A DNA stretch of 64,000 nucleotides from Coniella vitis (GCA_011317545.1 WUJK01000003.1:1426001-1490000), one strand, 5' to 3'. Positions 1 to 13,066 are shown, counted from the stretch's first letter. A program made the numbers and translations. Notes: a model not told the origin generated them from the letters alone.

Positions 1-313
1 AAGCCGCATGGCAGATTGAATCCTGTTCCCAACGCCAAAGATTCTTGCGAGCCGACGCAGCCCAAGCATAGCGAAGCCTTCTGTCCCTGCTCCCTGTCTC
101 GCATCACCCATCTGCTTGTGCTTTCGGATTTATCCTCGCCTCCCGCCGGGGCCCACGCTGTCCTCCGCACCGCCGTCATAGACTTTCTAGTCCGGAATTG
201 CGTTCCGGCTATCGTACGCCCAGTTCCGGTCGGGCAGACCGAACAAACGCCCCAGATCTGCTCCGTTGCCACTGCTGCTTGCCGTGACTGGCGCCGGCCC
301 GCCTGTTGCCACT
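1..313. other. Upstream region of the Zn2Cys6 factor gene
   Basis: No coding sequence is recognisable here. It precedes the transcription factor gene on the + strand and should hold its core promoter and 5' leader. An in-frame ATG at 266 lies near its end; I preferred the ATG at 314, so the last 48 bases could be coding. Confidence 0.4.
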
Positions 314-3300
314 ATGCCTGCGGACGACGTCGATGCCCTCATGGATGGCATGCGGGAACTTGATGACACTCTCAGCATTGAGGTGGCCGATGACGGCAAC
401 AACAGAGTCACTCCCTCCCAAGCACAGTCTCAACCCGCCAATAACACCGGCGTGCCTAAACCCAAGCGCCTGGCATGTATGATTTGTCGCAAGAGAAAGC
501 TCAGATGCGACGGCAACAGGCCGCGCTGCAGCACCTGCACGCGCCTCGGTCACGATTGTGCTTACGACGAGGTCAGGAGAAAGAGCGGGCCCAAGCGTGG
601 CTATGTCAAGGCTTTAGAAGAACGACTGAGTGCGCAACACTGTTTCTTGTCGTCCTCCTTCCCTATTGCCGATTGTAGTCCCTTGTTCGACGCTCTCGAT
701 CGTCTCAGAGACATTCCTTCGCTAACCCTGAAGGTGCGTTCCAGAACAAGTCGAGACACTGCTCAAGACTCAGGAGCCGGCTGCTGCGTCCAAGCCTGCC
801 AGTAATGATACGCCCACTACCTCTGTCTTTCCAGATCCAATCGCGAGTACAGCCAATACACCGCCCCTGGCAAACCATGGCGTTTCGAACCCGTCCTCCT
901 CTTCCATCAACAACATGGCCAGCTCGGGAGACCAAGACTGCTGGGACTTTCCACAAGATAACTCGCCCCGGCCCCAGCCATTGCCGCCTGGTGCCGATAC
1001 TTTTGACTTCGGCAGAATTCCCATGCAAAACAACTTTACGTGGGAAATGATAGGCCTAGGCCTTGAGGAGCCTCTGCCTCCACAAGAGTCGATCGATGAA
1101 TTGTCAGCAATACCTCCTTCCTGTACATTGGGGATGCCGACGCTGACGAGATACAACATGTAGCCACCAAATATATTTCGAGAAAATACACCCGTCTATG
1201 CCCATGATACACAAATATCGCTATCTTGCGGCCATGAATTTGTAAGTTCTTCAAGTCACTTTGCTCCTGTCACTACTCTTGAATATCAGTGGTTAATATG
1301 CTTTTTGCAGAGCTCCAGCGCAGCGACCGCCAGTCTGTCTCAGATATGCCATTTGGACACTTGCCTGCTCGGTCTCGGACAAATTCGTTTCCCTGCGAGA
1401 TCTGTTCTACCAAAGAGCGAGGAAGTATGTTGAAGCTGACTATATCAAGGGCTTCGGTGAGCACATCATATCTCTTGCACACACTCAGACGCACGTCTTG
1501 CTCGCCCAGTACGAGTTCAAGATGATGTTCTTCCCGCGAGCTTGGATGAGTACCGGCTCTGCCGTCCGCTCGGCGCAGATGTTGGGACTGCACAGACTCG
1601 ATGGGGCGGGTCTGGACGTCAAAATGTGCATTCCACCACCGCGCGATTGGACTGAGGGGGAAGAGAGGCGGCGAACCTTTTGGATGGCATTTATCGAAGA
1701 TAGATACGCTAGCATCGGTACAGGATGGCCAATGACGATCGACGAAAAGGATGTTATGACCAAGATGCCCTCTTCTGAGGATGCTTTTGAGATGAGCAGG
1801 CCGGAACAGACACAAACTCTCGCAGAGTCCATGACCCCAGCTGGCACTGCCAACATCTCCACCATGGGTGGGCTTGTCTTGATGGCATGCCTATTCGGCC
1901 GCAACCTGTTGCACCTACATCGACCGGACGTCGATGATCGAGACGACGACTTGAATGGCCAATTCTGGAAACGCCATCGAGCCTTGGACAATATTCTACT
2001 GAACACATCTCTATGCCTGCCAGCTCATCTCAAGCTTCCATGCGGTCTATCAAGCCCGAATGTCGTCTTCACCAACATGTGTATACACACCTCAACAATA
2101 TGCCTCCACCAGGCCGCCATCTTCAAAGCGGACAAGAGTCGCCTCCCCGGCTCCGTAAGCTCGGAGAGCAAGGTCCGGTGTATCACTGCGGCAAATGAAA
2201 TAGCCAGCACCATGCGGATGATCTCACATATCGATCTTTCTACTGTAAGTCGATTCGCAACATGCCTCGAATCAGAGTCTGCGAGCTAACCTGTTGCTCA
2301 GATTAACCCATTCACATCCTTCTGCCTCTATGTTGCTGCTCGCGTCTTTGTACAGTACTTGAAGAGTCGTCCTGACGAGGGTCAAGTGGTTGACTCGCTC
2401 AAATTCTTGCTTGCAGCGATGGGTGCGCTGAAGAGACGCAACCCGCTCACAGAGTCTTTCTTGGTGCAACTAGACGTGGATTTGGAGGCACTTGGAGCGC
2501 GTATTCCCAAGCTCAAGTCAGCTTTTGCACGTTCAGATTCGAACATGGTGGGTCAATGCAGACAATTTGGTACCCGACCATTACTCAATGCTGACTCTCT
2601 GGCCAGAACCGATCATTCGTTCCACAGCCAGACGGCGAGCCGCGAAGTGCAGAACATGGCATCATGGCCCACTCGGGAGATAATGGCTTGGATTACCTCA
2701 AAACTTTTGAAGCAGGCGGTAACAGAGACAACACGCGGGATATTGTTGAGCTCGACCCAGCACTTTCTGGAGCTCCTCAACAGCCCATACCGAGTTTTTC
2801 TAGCCTGAACATGTTATGGCGAAATGAGGGTACGGCAACAATCCTCGACCAGGTACGAAAAGCAGGCAGCAATGCCAGGTTTTTTGGATCCAGTCTTCTC
2901 GAGGACATGGGCACAGACCCCAACAGTGACTTTTCTCTCTCTCCCGATGCGGCGCCATCATCGGATCGACCGACACCGAATTCTAGCACCTCGGCATCAG
3001 ACCGTCATGGCAGCGCTAGCGGCAAGGGGGCCACGGCGGGCTGTACCACCCGGTCTGGTGGCTGCACGCGCTCCTTCGAAGCCTCCTCAGCGTCGCCCTC
3101 GGCAAAGATGCAACAGCAACGACACCAAGCGGCGGCGACACAGCTGTTTGATGACGCAACACCAGGCAGGAACTTTGGTATGGCATCGATGGGAGCTGCG
3201 GCCAATAAGGATACACCAACGAGTGATGGCGCGGCGAAAACGGCAGGCTCAACAGCTGAGCAGTTCAACTGGGAGACATTCACGGCAACAGGTGCAGGCA

Positions 3301-3389
3301 TGACACCTATGAGTGAGGGTATGTTGCGGACCATGCTTCAAATGGGGCCTATGGAAACGATGGACTTGGGATGGGATAATCCCACTTGA
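314..3389 (+). CDS. Zn2Cys6 fungal-specific transcription factor
   Basis: Predicted nuclear transcriptional regulator of 904 residues. Exons: 314-629, 745-1102, 1164-1241, 1311-2244, 2302-2547 and 2607-3389; their lengths add to a whole number of codons. The Zn2Cys6 cluster has Cys at residues 55, 58, 65, 72, 75 and 82. A basic linker and a short coiled coil (around KQVETLLK) follow and are restored only by splicing 630-744. The middle part, from about residue 225, matches the fungal-specific transcription factor domain (PF04082 type), with motifs such as SAVRSAQMLGLHRLDG and an RRRTFW segment. The C-terminus is Ser/Ala/Gly-rich and probably disordered. The intron at 1103-1163 uses an unusual GTCAGC donor and is the least certain. 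An ATG at 266 would add 16 residues. I cannot name the pathway it controls. Confidence 0.88.
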
Positions 3390-4075
3390 AGAAGTCGTTT
3401 TGGGACCTTGCAAACCACAGAGCCTGGAAGGGGTTGAATTGAGCTGGGCTGCTTCATTGCATTGATAGATTGGTGTTTCGGTAGAGTTTCGCGATAACAT
3501 CTGGAATGATGTAGGTTGGCTGGCGGACTTGCATTTCCAAATCTTTGTTGTCATCCCGACAAGATTGAGGAGTTCATATGGGCATGAGCAGGATAATGTT
3601 GTTTCGCCTGACAGGCTAGCTTGGAAGCAGCGGCAGCGGCAAAGGCATGCTGTAAGGCATCAGAGGAATGTCTCGTGTGTATATATAATTGCACAGGATG
3701 CATTGACTACTCACTCTCCCATTCTGAGAATACATCAATCTAAGAAATAACGTCGTCTATAAGAGAGTCACACGACTCCCACAAATGTATACATGAATGA
3801 AATAACTAAAGTCAGTGTTATTACATGCATCCAGGTCATCAGGTAGGCGAGCGATACATGGCCGCATCACAAAGTCAAGATTATGCCCTAGCACGGCAAA
3901 TGGAAGAGGCTCCTCGTCCCTATCATGCTTTCATAAAATGTACGTAGTAGTTCCAAATGCTTGATGGGTTTATTTCTATTATCCCGCCTGGTTATTCTTT
4001 CCATTCAAGCCCCAAAACGCCGGGTATCATGAGTCAAAACAAAGCCAAATCCACCGAACACCTCCCGCCATCGTT
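3390..4075. other. Convergent intergenic region
   Basis: Lies between the 3' ends of the Zn2Cys6 factor gene (+) and the RTA1-like gene (-), so it should hold both 3' UTRs and polyadenylation signals. AT-rich stretches occur around 3780-3830 and 3930-3990. I see no further gene. Confidence 0.5.
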
Positions 4076-5912
4076 CTATGGCTGAGAGTACAACGACACG
4101 GAATCGCTCCTTTCCAATTCCTCTGGGTGCACACGCCCTTGTAGCCGTTGTTGCATCAATCCCGTCACCTTCTTGCTCGGCATGCGCGGAGGTAGTTCAA
4201 ACGCGGGCAGTTCCCAATCATCATCAGTGGCAGCAGTCCGCATGGTAGCCGATCTGCTAGGGCCTCCGACAGATTCTGAATATACAGAAGACATGGCCCA
4301 ATCTTCGAGCTCCTCTTCACGAGGATCACGGGGTTTCGTGGGGTCCCTCTTGCTAGGCATGCGAGGCGGCAGGACAATGGAGCCTACCTCCCAGTCATCT
4401 TCGGTGGAGATGGTGCTCTTCTTGCTCTGCTGCTGTCGAAGTGGTGCAATGTACGACTCGGCCTCACGGCGCTCTTCTTCGGCTTCAAGTTCCATGGGCG
4501 ATAGGTGTCTGGTCTCGGCAGTGATATCTTGCGAAAATCGTCTGGGCTCCAGATGGGGTGGGATTTGTGCCACAGGTGCTGCAGCACCAGGGTCAGATGT
4601 GCTGCCCTCTTCATATCGGTAGTAGGGGTTTGCATCCAATACGACCGATTGCCGCTTCGGAGAGCCACCATCCCACGAACCTGCCTCAGATGCGGCAATA
4701 AGGTGAGAATTAAACATGGGCGTGGCGTCCACCATCTCGTTGGCTGCAAGGTCGCCACCATTGTATTCCATTGTGTCGGCTAATGAGAGCATTGTTCCCG
4801 AGCTGAACCGCTTGCCCATCTTGCCAGCATAGCTGGTGTCCCGCATGCCTTCAAGGTCATAGGATTGAGTGCGCGCACCGCCGGCGCCCATGCCGCTGTT
4901 CTGGAGATTGCCCTTGCTGATGTCCTGAGCCCAGATTGCTGGGTGAAAGAAGGCGAGAGAGACAAGAGCCTCAGTGAGCATGAGCCCCTCAGCCATGATC
5001 CAGGCAACCTGGCTGCGGGCGAGCGTGCCGCCGAGGCCGTCCCATGCGGCAGCAGTACGATAGATGCAGCGAACGAGAACGCAGGTGCCTGCCAAGGGCA
5101 GCACGACGAGGAAGACGCGAAAACGTGGGTTGAGCGGCATGTAGCCTGGCGCACCTGGGTGGAAGGTGGTGTAGCCGTATTCTCGATGGGCCTTGCCGGC
5201 ACGTACGTAGGCCATGGCGAGGAGGCTCAATGCAGTGGCAAGCAGGAGCGTCTGCAGAAGAAGACCGATCGAGAGGATGCTCTCGCCGGTGTGGCCCGAT
5301 TTGGTAAGCAGGACACTCCACGGCGCAGTGCTGTGGGCGCCGTTAAATGTCACACCGAGACCGATGATCTGAATGAGCAGAGCAGTGGCATCGCACCATG
5401 CAAACAGGCGCATGTGGGATTCGGGGGGTAGTATAGCATGTTCGGATCCCAAGACCTCGAGAATCGGCGCAGTCGCAGCGTGGATGCTACCAGAATGGTT
5501 AGTGTCTTTGTGTGTGAGATTGTGTGTATTTCTCCTGCAACGTTTATGGCCGATGTGTACTGTACATCCACGTAACACCACACACAAAATAAGGCATACA
5601 AGCAAGAGGTGCAACTCACGCAATGGTAAGGAACACAGGAGCTATGGTAGAAAGGCTGAAGTTGAGCACGTATGTGGCAAAGACCCACGATTGCTCGAAG
5701 CGCAACCCATAGGCAATTATCTCGAACAAGCAGGCGAGGCACATGGCCGAACTGAAGAGGATGTAGCGCCTCGTCTTGAGAGCAAAGGCGAGGCATGCTA
5801 TCAGACTGATGGCAGTAAGAGCGAGAAAGAAGGCGTTGGCCGGGATGCTGGCATCGCCGCCGTAGGGCGTGTCGTTGACGCTGTACTGAATCGAACCTCG
5901 GGGAGCCGCCAT
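4076..5912 (-). CDS. RTA1-family seven-transmembrane protein with long cytoplasmic tail
   Basis: Membrane protein of 567 residues, read from 5912 down. Exons are 5912-5620 and 5486-4076, with a 133 bp GTGAGT...TAG intron between. Seven hydrophobic segments are visible: three in exon 1 and four in the first 185 residues of exon 2. Their order and polar loops fit the RTA1-like family (PF04479), which includes yeast Rta1, Rsb1 and Pug1 and is linked to lipid translocation and stress or drug resistance. After the seventh segment (about residue 287) comes a tail of about 280 residues, rich in acidic and Ser/Thr/Pro residues. The tail carries two copies of a DDWE...LPPRMPSK motif at about residues 457 and 517. 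The substrate cannot be told from sequence. The family call is firm; a transport role is inferred. Confidence 0.85.
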
Positions 5913-7393
5913 GGTTGAGAGTCGTGTGGGAGACGAAGACGGAGCGAGCAAGCGAAGGGGGAGGAAGGGAGCAAGCGGGCAGGGTCCACGAGGCGGCGGC
6001 GTCAAAACCAATAGATATAAGAGTCGACCTAGCCCTGATGAGCCTCGATGCTCAAATCAGGGTGCAAAACAAAACCCCAGAAAGCTCCATTTTTAGTACT
6101 TCAGTACGTCACGCTTGCTTGCAGGAGCGCCATGGAGAGACGCAGCGGCGGAGGAGAGGGACTTTCGTGTTGGCGGGGTCCGCAGCTGAGGGTAACAAGC
6201 CCGACAAGGTGCCTGAGTAGGTTTTGGCATACGAGCCTTGTTTCGTCGAGACAGGTTCTATCCAGTCCAGCCCAGTCAGAGTCTCGCCAACAAGCCCAGC
6301 CGGTGGCTTTTGGAGCCCTGCATGGCCACTTTTTGCAGCGGGTCCAACGCAAATCCCAGAAAGAAAAGAGGCTGGGCTGCCTGGCTGCCTCGTCACTCGT
6401 CGCACACAGCCCCACTGCGTCAGCGTGGCCATGTTGTCGTTGTCGTTCTGTTGTCTTTGTTGTTCTGCTGTTCCGCACATCCTTTGACGGTCTGGGGTTT
6501 CGCCGGAAAAGCGTGCTGGAAGTTGCTTGGGCGTGTTCGGCGCGATGGGCCGAACAGCAGTTTGAAGCAGAAAGAAAGCGGAAATGACGATGCTTGCAAC
6601 GCTTTTGGAACAGGCCTAGAATGGCAACTGCCTATGAGCGGTGCGAGCTACTTTGTAATAGTGGCTTGCTAGGCTCTGGGAAGGCGCATCGCACACAGCT
6701 TTGCGCGCTAAGACATCCTGCGCCTTTCCCTTGGAGCAACTGCCACCAGGAAGATCCTGCCTCAGCCAAACAATATCAAAGATCTCGTTCCTGAGAAATG
6801 GGAACATCTTTTGGACTCGGGGGATTCGTTTGGCATACTATACTATGGTAGAGGCTTGGGCAAAGCATATTCAGAGTCGATCGTAGTCTTGCAGCGGTAC
6901 AGTATTTTGGATTTGGATTTACTATGTAGAAACGTACTATATAGTATACTATGAATACTCTCCGCTCGTCAAAGTATCCACTCACTCGCACTGTCGCTTG
7001 CCCGCCCAGCTGTTTAGTTGCCCAGATTCAGAGGCAGTGCATAACACAGAAAGGCCGAGTGCCGTCCACAAGACGACTCATCTGACAATGTCGAAGAAGT
7101 AATGCCGCTATTTTCCAACGCGAGATTGAGTGCTGAGCATTGTGACGTTTCCCACTGCCACAGCAAGAGAGCGGCGGTACGTGTACCAAGAGAAATTTCA
7201 CGCCGCCTTCTACTAGAGCCAGCAACGGTATTGGCTCAGCGAGCATGGCCAGCCAACTCAAACTCTATTATTGTCAGCATAGCCCCTGCGCTTGGGCTGG
7301 GTGCTATTCCTGGCTTCGCCGTTGCTGGCCCAATCCGCCAAGATGCGGCACGCTGGCACCAGGCCCTAGAAGAGGACATGACCATGACCGAGC
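5913..7393. other. Intergenic region upstream of the RTA1-like gene
   Basis: A 1.5 kb stretch between the RTA1-like start and the Clf1 stop, both genes on the - strand. Open frames here are short, overlapping and lack family features. The stretch holds the RTA1-like promoter, the Clf1 3' end, and one ACTATGTA cluster at 6921-6953. Confidence 0.5.
6921..6953. repeat. ACTATGTA motif next to a 12-bp palindrome
   Basis: ACTATGTA begins at 6921. It is followed at 6935-6946 by the perfect palindrome TACTATATAGTA and then by another TACTAT. It belongs to the dispersed GTAC-TAT-GTAC family found between genes across the window. Function unknown. Confidence 0.6.
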
Positions 7394-9403
7394 CTACTTT
7401 TGCTTCCAAGCCTGTGCCATGGCCAAGAAGCTCGAGATATCCGCCGTCTGCTGCTCGTCGACGGGGAAAATGTAATCGACATACTCCTCCCACTCGCCCT
7501 CGTCGTTCTTTCTGCGCTTGCGTACCTTGCGCGGCATCTGCTTCTCGACCTTTTCCACATCTGCCGCTGTGCCCTGCTCCCTCTCAAAGGCCAGCCATGC
7601 ATTGAGCAATGTCACCCGCTCCGCCTTCCTCTCCTTCATGCTCTCGAGCGCCCGCTCAAATACCTTGCGAGCCCGCATCTTGGCCTCTTCCGACACAGGC
7701 TGCTCGGCATCCTCGCCCTCGTCACCTGCTGCTTCATTCTCGTCGGGCACGTTTATCTCAAACTGCGCGTAGCTGATCCAAACCTTGGGGTGGTCCGCCT
7801 TCTCCAGCAGGCGTTCATAGAGCGCCCGTGCCCGTTCATACTCGGCTTCCTCCTCTTCGAAATCGATATACTTCTTCCACACCATCTCAGGCATGTCGAG
7901 GACTGGCTGGTCGATGCCGAGCTCAAAAATGGCCCGCGCTCGCTCCTCATCACCCAGTCCACGCTCCAGCTGCGCCCAGTCGATCCACGTCTGGCAATTC
8001 GACGGGTTGTACTCAACGTGCTTCTCGTATAATGTCCGGCAACGCTGGAACTCGTACAACTTCTGCTCGAGCGCCACGTAGCCCTTGAAGAGCGAGTCCT
8101 TGGGACACATGCCGATGGCGCGGCCCAGCGTCTTGCGCGCTGCTGTGAGGTTACCCTGCCGGATCTCGAATTGCGCCTTCAAGAGCCATACTTTGGCAAA
8201 GGTGAACTTCTTGTGAGGTATGAGGTTTAAGCACTCGACGTAGACCTGCCTTGCCCGCTCCACATCTTTGGCCTCCATTTCTTCGTACAGTGCGTAGAAT
8301 ATCCACAGGTAGATGTACCGCCTCCATAACCGCTTTTCCTGGGCTGGCGGGACTTGGGCCACCGCCTTCTCATAGACTTCGCGAACTCGGTCCACGTCGC
8401 CAGAGGTTTGCTCGAGGTTGGCGTAATCTATCCAAATGTCGTAGTTTTTGGGGTTTTCTTTGATCTGTTCCTCGTAGTGCCTCCGCCGCTTGGAGAGCAC
8501 AACATCCTCAACGCCCTCCTTGTCGCCAAATTGCTTCTCGAATACCGTGTACTCGGCATGCAGCTTCATGGATCTGGACCGTGGCAGATTGTCGAGAGCA
8601 AACTTGAATAGGGCCCTTGCACGCTCGTACTGCTTCAGCTTGGATTCGAACCGTGCAAACGCAATAAAGATCCGCTCATCCGCAAACTCATCGCCAAGGG
8701 CTTCAATGGCCATTCCAAACACGTCCCGCACCAAGTCGCTCGTGCCAAACTCCTCCTCAAACTTGGCCCACTTGATGTAGTTGCGCGGCTCTGGGTGGAC
8801 CATGACAAAGCGTTGAAAGATGTTGCGCGCATTATCGAACTCCTGGTACCGGCGCTCAAAGTGGATGTATGCGCTCCACGCTCGCTCATCAGGCTGCCAA
8901 GTCATCCACCGCTCAAACACCTGCCGACAGCCAGCAATATCGCCCAAACCCTCCTGTACATAGACATACTTGTACCACATCTTGTCCACACGCGGCAGGA
9001 GTGTCACTGCACGATCCAACAAGTTGCGTGCATGCTGGATATTGCGCTCCTTGATTTCAAAGTCGATGTAGCGCATCCACAGTGCCGGGTTGGTGGGCAA
9101 GACATCGAGAGCGCGCTCAAATACGGATCGCGCGCGGGCAAACTCCTTGTACTGTATCTCAAAATCCGTGTACTGGGTCCAGTTTTTGAGCGAGGCGCTG
9201 TTGCGGCGAATGTAGTCCTCGTACTCGCGCCGTTTGCGGCCCTGAAACTCCTTGAGCTCCTCGAGGTCAGCGAAGCGCTGCTCGGGCTTTTGCAGCGCGT
9301 CTTCTTGTCTGTCGACAGCTTCGCGTAAGAGCTGTTCGGCGCTGATTTGGATGGGCGCCGCGGCCTTGTTCTTGACCCGCGGAGGGCCACGTGAGGACTC
9401 CAT
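7394..9403 (-). CDS. clf1: Pre-mRNA-splicing factor Clf1 (Crooked neck/Syf3)
   Basis: Single-exon gene for 669 residues, close to the usual length of fungal Clf1. The protein is almost entirely HAT (half-a-TPR) repeats, seen as recurring W..Y..FE and ARxxFERA patterns from about residue 60 on, e.g. [20 protein letters not shown]. Clf1 is a scaffold of the Prp19-associated complex (NTC) and is needed for spliceosome activation in the nucleus. The ATG at 9403 is chosen because the frame extends upstream into sequence without Clf1 character, and [20 protein letters not shown] is a typical Clf1 N-terminus. It is divergent from prp31 across 480 bp, so two spliceosome components may share a promoter region. 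Confidence 0.96.
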   Translation of the reverse strand: MESSRGPPRVKNKAAAPIQISAEQLLREAVDRQEDALQKPEQRFADLEELKEFQGRKRREYEDYIRRNSASLKNWTQYTDFEIQYKEFARARSVFERALDVLPTNPALWMRYIDFEIKERNIQHARNLLDRAVTLLPRVDKMWYKYVYVQEGLGDIAGCRQVFERWMTWQPDERAWSAYIHFERRYQEFDNARNIFQRFVMVHPEPRNYIKWAKFEEEFGTSDLVRDVFGMAIEALGDEFADERIFIAFARFESKLKQYERARALFKFALDNLPRSRSMKLHAEYTVFEKQFGDKEGVEDVVLSKRRRHYEEQIKENPKNYDIWIDYANLEQTSGDVDRVREVYEKAVAQVPPAQEKRLWRRYIYLWIFYALYEEMEAKDVERARQVYVECLNLIPHKKFTFAKVWLLKAQFEIRQGNLTAARKTLGRAIGMCPKDSLFKGYVALEQKLYEFQRCRTLYEKHVEYNPSNCQTWIDWAQLERGLGDEERARAIFELGIDQPVLDMPEMVWKKYIDFEEEEAEYERARALYERLLEKADHPKVWISYAQFEINVPDENEAAGDEGEDAEQPVSEEAKMRARKVFERALESMKERKAERVTLLNAWLAFEREQGTAADVEKVEKQMPRKVRKRRKNDEGEWEEYVDYIFPVDEQQTADISSFLAMAQAWKQK

Positions 9404-9883
9404 GGTAGGCAACGTGATGTGATGTGATGTGAATGATGAGCAGTCGGGTGGAGGCAAGGCACGGATGAAGGTTCTAGGTGAGCGGTACGTGTGATCAGAC
9501 GAACTTTGCGCGGGTGGTGGCTTATCAACGGTGTTCCTCAGCCTGGGGGAAAGCCTGTGTTGATGGCGATGAAAGACAGAGTCGAATATGAAAAGGAGCG
9601 TTGCGAAGAGCAGGGCAGCGCAAAAGCGCAAGTGAAGTTGATGAGCTAAGGCGTAAAGAAAGGCTCATGGATGTTTTCGCTGGAAGGTACTAGTACCATG
9701 TACCTTTTTGTAGCGGGCAAGATTGGCCAGTGCTCCCCTGCTAGACTAGGCATGTGCTGTGGCGCTTTTGCCGACCCCTGCCCGGCTCTTGGAGCCGCCA
9801 CCCTCTCTCTTTTCAACATCAAAACAATAACAACACAACAACACGTTACAGGAAGAGCACAGGGCAAGAGCAGCGCATCCGCG
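9404..9883. promoter_or_regulatory. Bidirectional promoter region of clf1 and prp31
   Basis: 480 bp between the divergent start codons of clf1 (-) and prp31 (+). It must contain both 5' leaders and core promoters. The prp31-proximal part has CT-rich and CAACAA-rich stretches (about 9800-9845), typical of fungal leaders. No TATA box was identified. Confidence 0.6.
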
Positions 9884-11832
9884 ATGTCGACACTGGTGGA
9901 CGAGCTCCTGCAGGACTTCGAGGACTCTGGGTCTGAGCAAGGCGACGAGCGCAACGGCGATGACATTCTAGGTGCCACCCACGACGATGCTTCCAACGCC
10001 CCGTATGCGCATCGCAGCGATATGGACCTCGACGGGGACGGGGCCGACGATGGCGATGAGGATGACGAGATGGGTGGCGTGTCTGATGCTGTAAAGCAAG
10101 CACCCGAGGACCCAGAAGAAGCCAAGGCGCGCATAGAGAAGCTGCAGCTGAAAGGAGTCAACGATGTGCGCGCCGTAGCTGGGCTCATGAAGAGTCTAGA
10201 GCCAGTGCTTGAGGTTAGTTTGAAATCTCCACAACCCTTTGTACTACCATGATATTCCTCTTCTTTTATCATCCAAGCATTGTCAAGTGTTTACATCTCT
10301 GTTCCTGGACACTAGCCCTGACTGTGAAGCGTCCGATCGTTTTGTAGAAAATCGCCCATTTCCAAGCACAACCGCCAGAAGCGCGAGATACCGTGATTGG
10401 GAACATCGAAGACCACCCCGAATACGAACTGTTGACCGAATCGAATCAACTCTCCACATCAATAGACAGCGAGGTCGTGTTGGTGCACAAATACATTCGC
10501 GATCACTACTCGATACGCTTTCCCGAGCTCGAGACGCTTGTGACGAACCCGCTCGAGTATGCCAAGGTGGTGTCCATTCTCGGAAATGGTCCGTTCGACC
10601 AGGAGAATATCAAGAAGCTGCAGACGACGACGGACAATATACTACAAGCCAGCCTCAAATCAGTCCTGGACGGACCATCCCTCATGATTGTCACGTTGGA
10701 AGCTACGAGGTCAAATGGACGCGACATGTCTGTAGATGAGCTGAGCAGAGTCATTCGGGCCTGCAAAATGGTCATTGATCTCGACACGGCCAAAAAGACC
10801 CTGACGGAATACGTGCAATCGCGCATGAACATCTTCGCCCCAAATCTGACGGCCATGGTTGGATCCTTAACGGCAGCACAACTCCTCAACGCAGCTGGTG
10901 GTCTGACAGGTCTGTCCAAGACGCCTGCATGCAACATTTCTGCCTGGGGCTCCAAGAAACAACAAAGCGGCGCTTTGGCTACCAATGTCACGATTCGCCA
11001 GCAAGGCTTCCTATATCACTCTCCCATTGTCCGCAGCGTCTCGTCCGATATCAAGAAACAGGCTCTGCGGATAGTATCCGCCAAAGTTGTCCTTGCAGCA
11101 CGAGTCGACAGCGCACACTCGAGCCCCGATGGTTCGACCGGCGAGGATTTCAAGCAGCATTGCCTCGAACGTCTCGACAAGCTCCAGGAGAAGCCCCTCA
11201 ACAAGGGCCAACGCGCTCTCCCGGTGCCAGACGACAAGCCCAGCCGCAAACGTGGTGGTCGCCGAGCACGCAAGGCAAAGGAGGCCGTTGCCATGACGGA
11301 GCTCCGCCAGGCGCAGAATCGCATGGCCTTTGGCAAAGAAGAAAAGGAAGCGGGCTACGGTGTGGGCGATTCCACCGTCGGAATGGGCATGATTGGGCAG
11401 ACGGACACGGGCCGCGTGCGAGGTACGCAAATTGATGCGCGGACGCGTGCCAAACTGAGCGCCAAAAATAAGGGCTGGGGCGGCATTGGCGGCCTGTCGA
11501 GCTCGCTGAACTCGGCCGGCGGCGGCGCAGCGAGCTCGCTCAAGTTTGGCGGTGCAGCTGGAGGTCTCGACTTGCGCGGCAAGGGTTTGCGGACCTCGGG
11601 TGTGGGGACATCGCTCGGTGGAGGCGGCACGGTCTCGTCGCTCAACTTCACCCCTGTGCAAGGCCTGGAACTGGTTGATCCCAAGGTGCAAGCGGAGCTC
11701 AAGCGGAAGCGCGAGGAAGAGCAAGATCGGTGGTTCAAGGGCGGCACCTTTACGCAAGTGGGTGGAGATGGTGTCTTCAAGAAGCCAGACTTGCCAGCGA
11801 GTAAGAGGCAGAATACGGGTGCGACAAAGTAG
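9884..11832 (+). CDS. prp31: U4/U6 snRNP protein Prp31
   Basis: Spliceosomal protein of 604 residues. Exons are 9884-10213 and 10348-11832, with a GTTAGT...TAG intron of 134 bp; splicing joins LEPVLE to KIAHFQAQPPEAR in frame. An acidic N-terminus (residues 1-85) is followed by NOSIC/Nop-domain sequence, including NGPFDQENIKKLQ, GPSLMIVTLEATRSNGRDMS and the RNP-binding part around LTAMVGSLTAAQLLNAAGGL. The Prp31 C-terminal region contains PSRKRGGRRARKAKEAVAMT. Prp31 binds the 15.5K protein and U4 snRNA and holds the U4/U6.U5 tri-snRNP together. The C-terminal 100 residues are rich in Gly and Ser. Start chosen as the ATG opening the conserved acidic N-terminus. Confidence 0.96.
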
Positions 11833-13066
11833 ACTTGTGGTGAAGGCGTTGTCTCTTGACAGTGGATTAGATTGGGACAGCTGATTGTGAGCACGCAAAA
11901 GACGGTAACCATGAGGAGTTTCGGCATTTTAAACCGATTGACTTTTTGGGTCACTTATGGTACAATATCGCGCGCGCGCTCTTGGCGAGTTTCGATGCAG
12001 TCCATACATCACTTGGGAAAGCTAGATCAAAATCTCGATAGAAAGAGCATAGGTGAATGGCAGTCCCTCGGATCGACCCTCAATGCATTGGCACAGTCTG
12101 GCCTTGGAGGAGACCGGCTTCCTACGTCCCAGCTTCGGAAGACGAGTCTAGCTTAGCTATTCACTTTTTGTAGCGTGCAGTCGAATACATTGTCCATACT
12201 ACATGTTACAGCTTCATCGTCACTCATTCCAATGCCAAAACGATTTAAGCCATTTGTGTATTTTCCCCCACTTTTCTCTTTTTTTATATATATATAAGCC
12301 GGCGGTCCGCCCGCCCCCTCCTGTTCGGTTATTCATCGAATACAGCAAGCAACCTTGCCTGAATCGGCAAGAAGCGACGCGCCATGCTCCGTGGGTATCA
12401 ATCGTTTTCTTTCAAAGTCCTATGTCCATTCACCATTTGAAGACACAATACTGTGTCCCGTGTATCGAAATACACCTCTCAATAAGATGCACGACAGAGA
12501 CATGGACAGTAATGTTCCTGTGACCCTTCTCTAATCAAGAAAACTCTCCAGAAAGCCCAAAGCCAAGATCCGGCGATCAGCCTCTGAAGTCGATCGTCCT
12601 TTGCGCGTCAAATGCAATCGCTGCGAGCGTATTTCTCCCTCTTGGTTTCTTGTCCACTCCAAAACCAGTACAGAACTCGTTCTTCTCCACAAAATTGGAG
12701 GCCTGCCTCCACGGTTTTTGAACACGTTTCTTGTGTACATAAAGAAAAGGTGACGGGAAACGAGAGAAGTTGCAGATCCAGAACGCCATACATATATATT
12801 CATAAAAGTACCAAACCAGACCACCTTGTAATGGCCAGACTATGCGTCCCCCTGCCAAGTCTATCCCATGCTGATCATGGACTAACAATGTTCATAAAAG
12901 ACAAGTAGAATGAACCAAGGGAAAAGTGCGTGCAGGGTATATATCGTCATCGAACGCAACATGTCCCAGAAATAATAAGTTTTTTTTGAGAAAGATTAGT
13001 ACATGAAGCAACTGCATGGCGGGTTCTGCCGCGGTTCTATTCGCGACCGATCCATCCGCATACTCT
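11833..13066. other. Convergent intergenic region
   Basis: 1.2 kb between the stop codons of prp31 (+) and the FlbC-like gene (-), expected to hold both 3' UTRs. It contains an alternating TA run near 12283-12296 and a T-rich tract near 12975. No gene with protein character is visible on either strand. Confidence 0.5.

Noticed and set aside
8630..8660. GGATTCGAACC resembling a tRNA T-loop on the - strand
   Set aside because: It lies inside the conserved coding sequence of clf1, and no acceptor stem or anticodon arm can be drawn around it.
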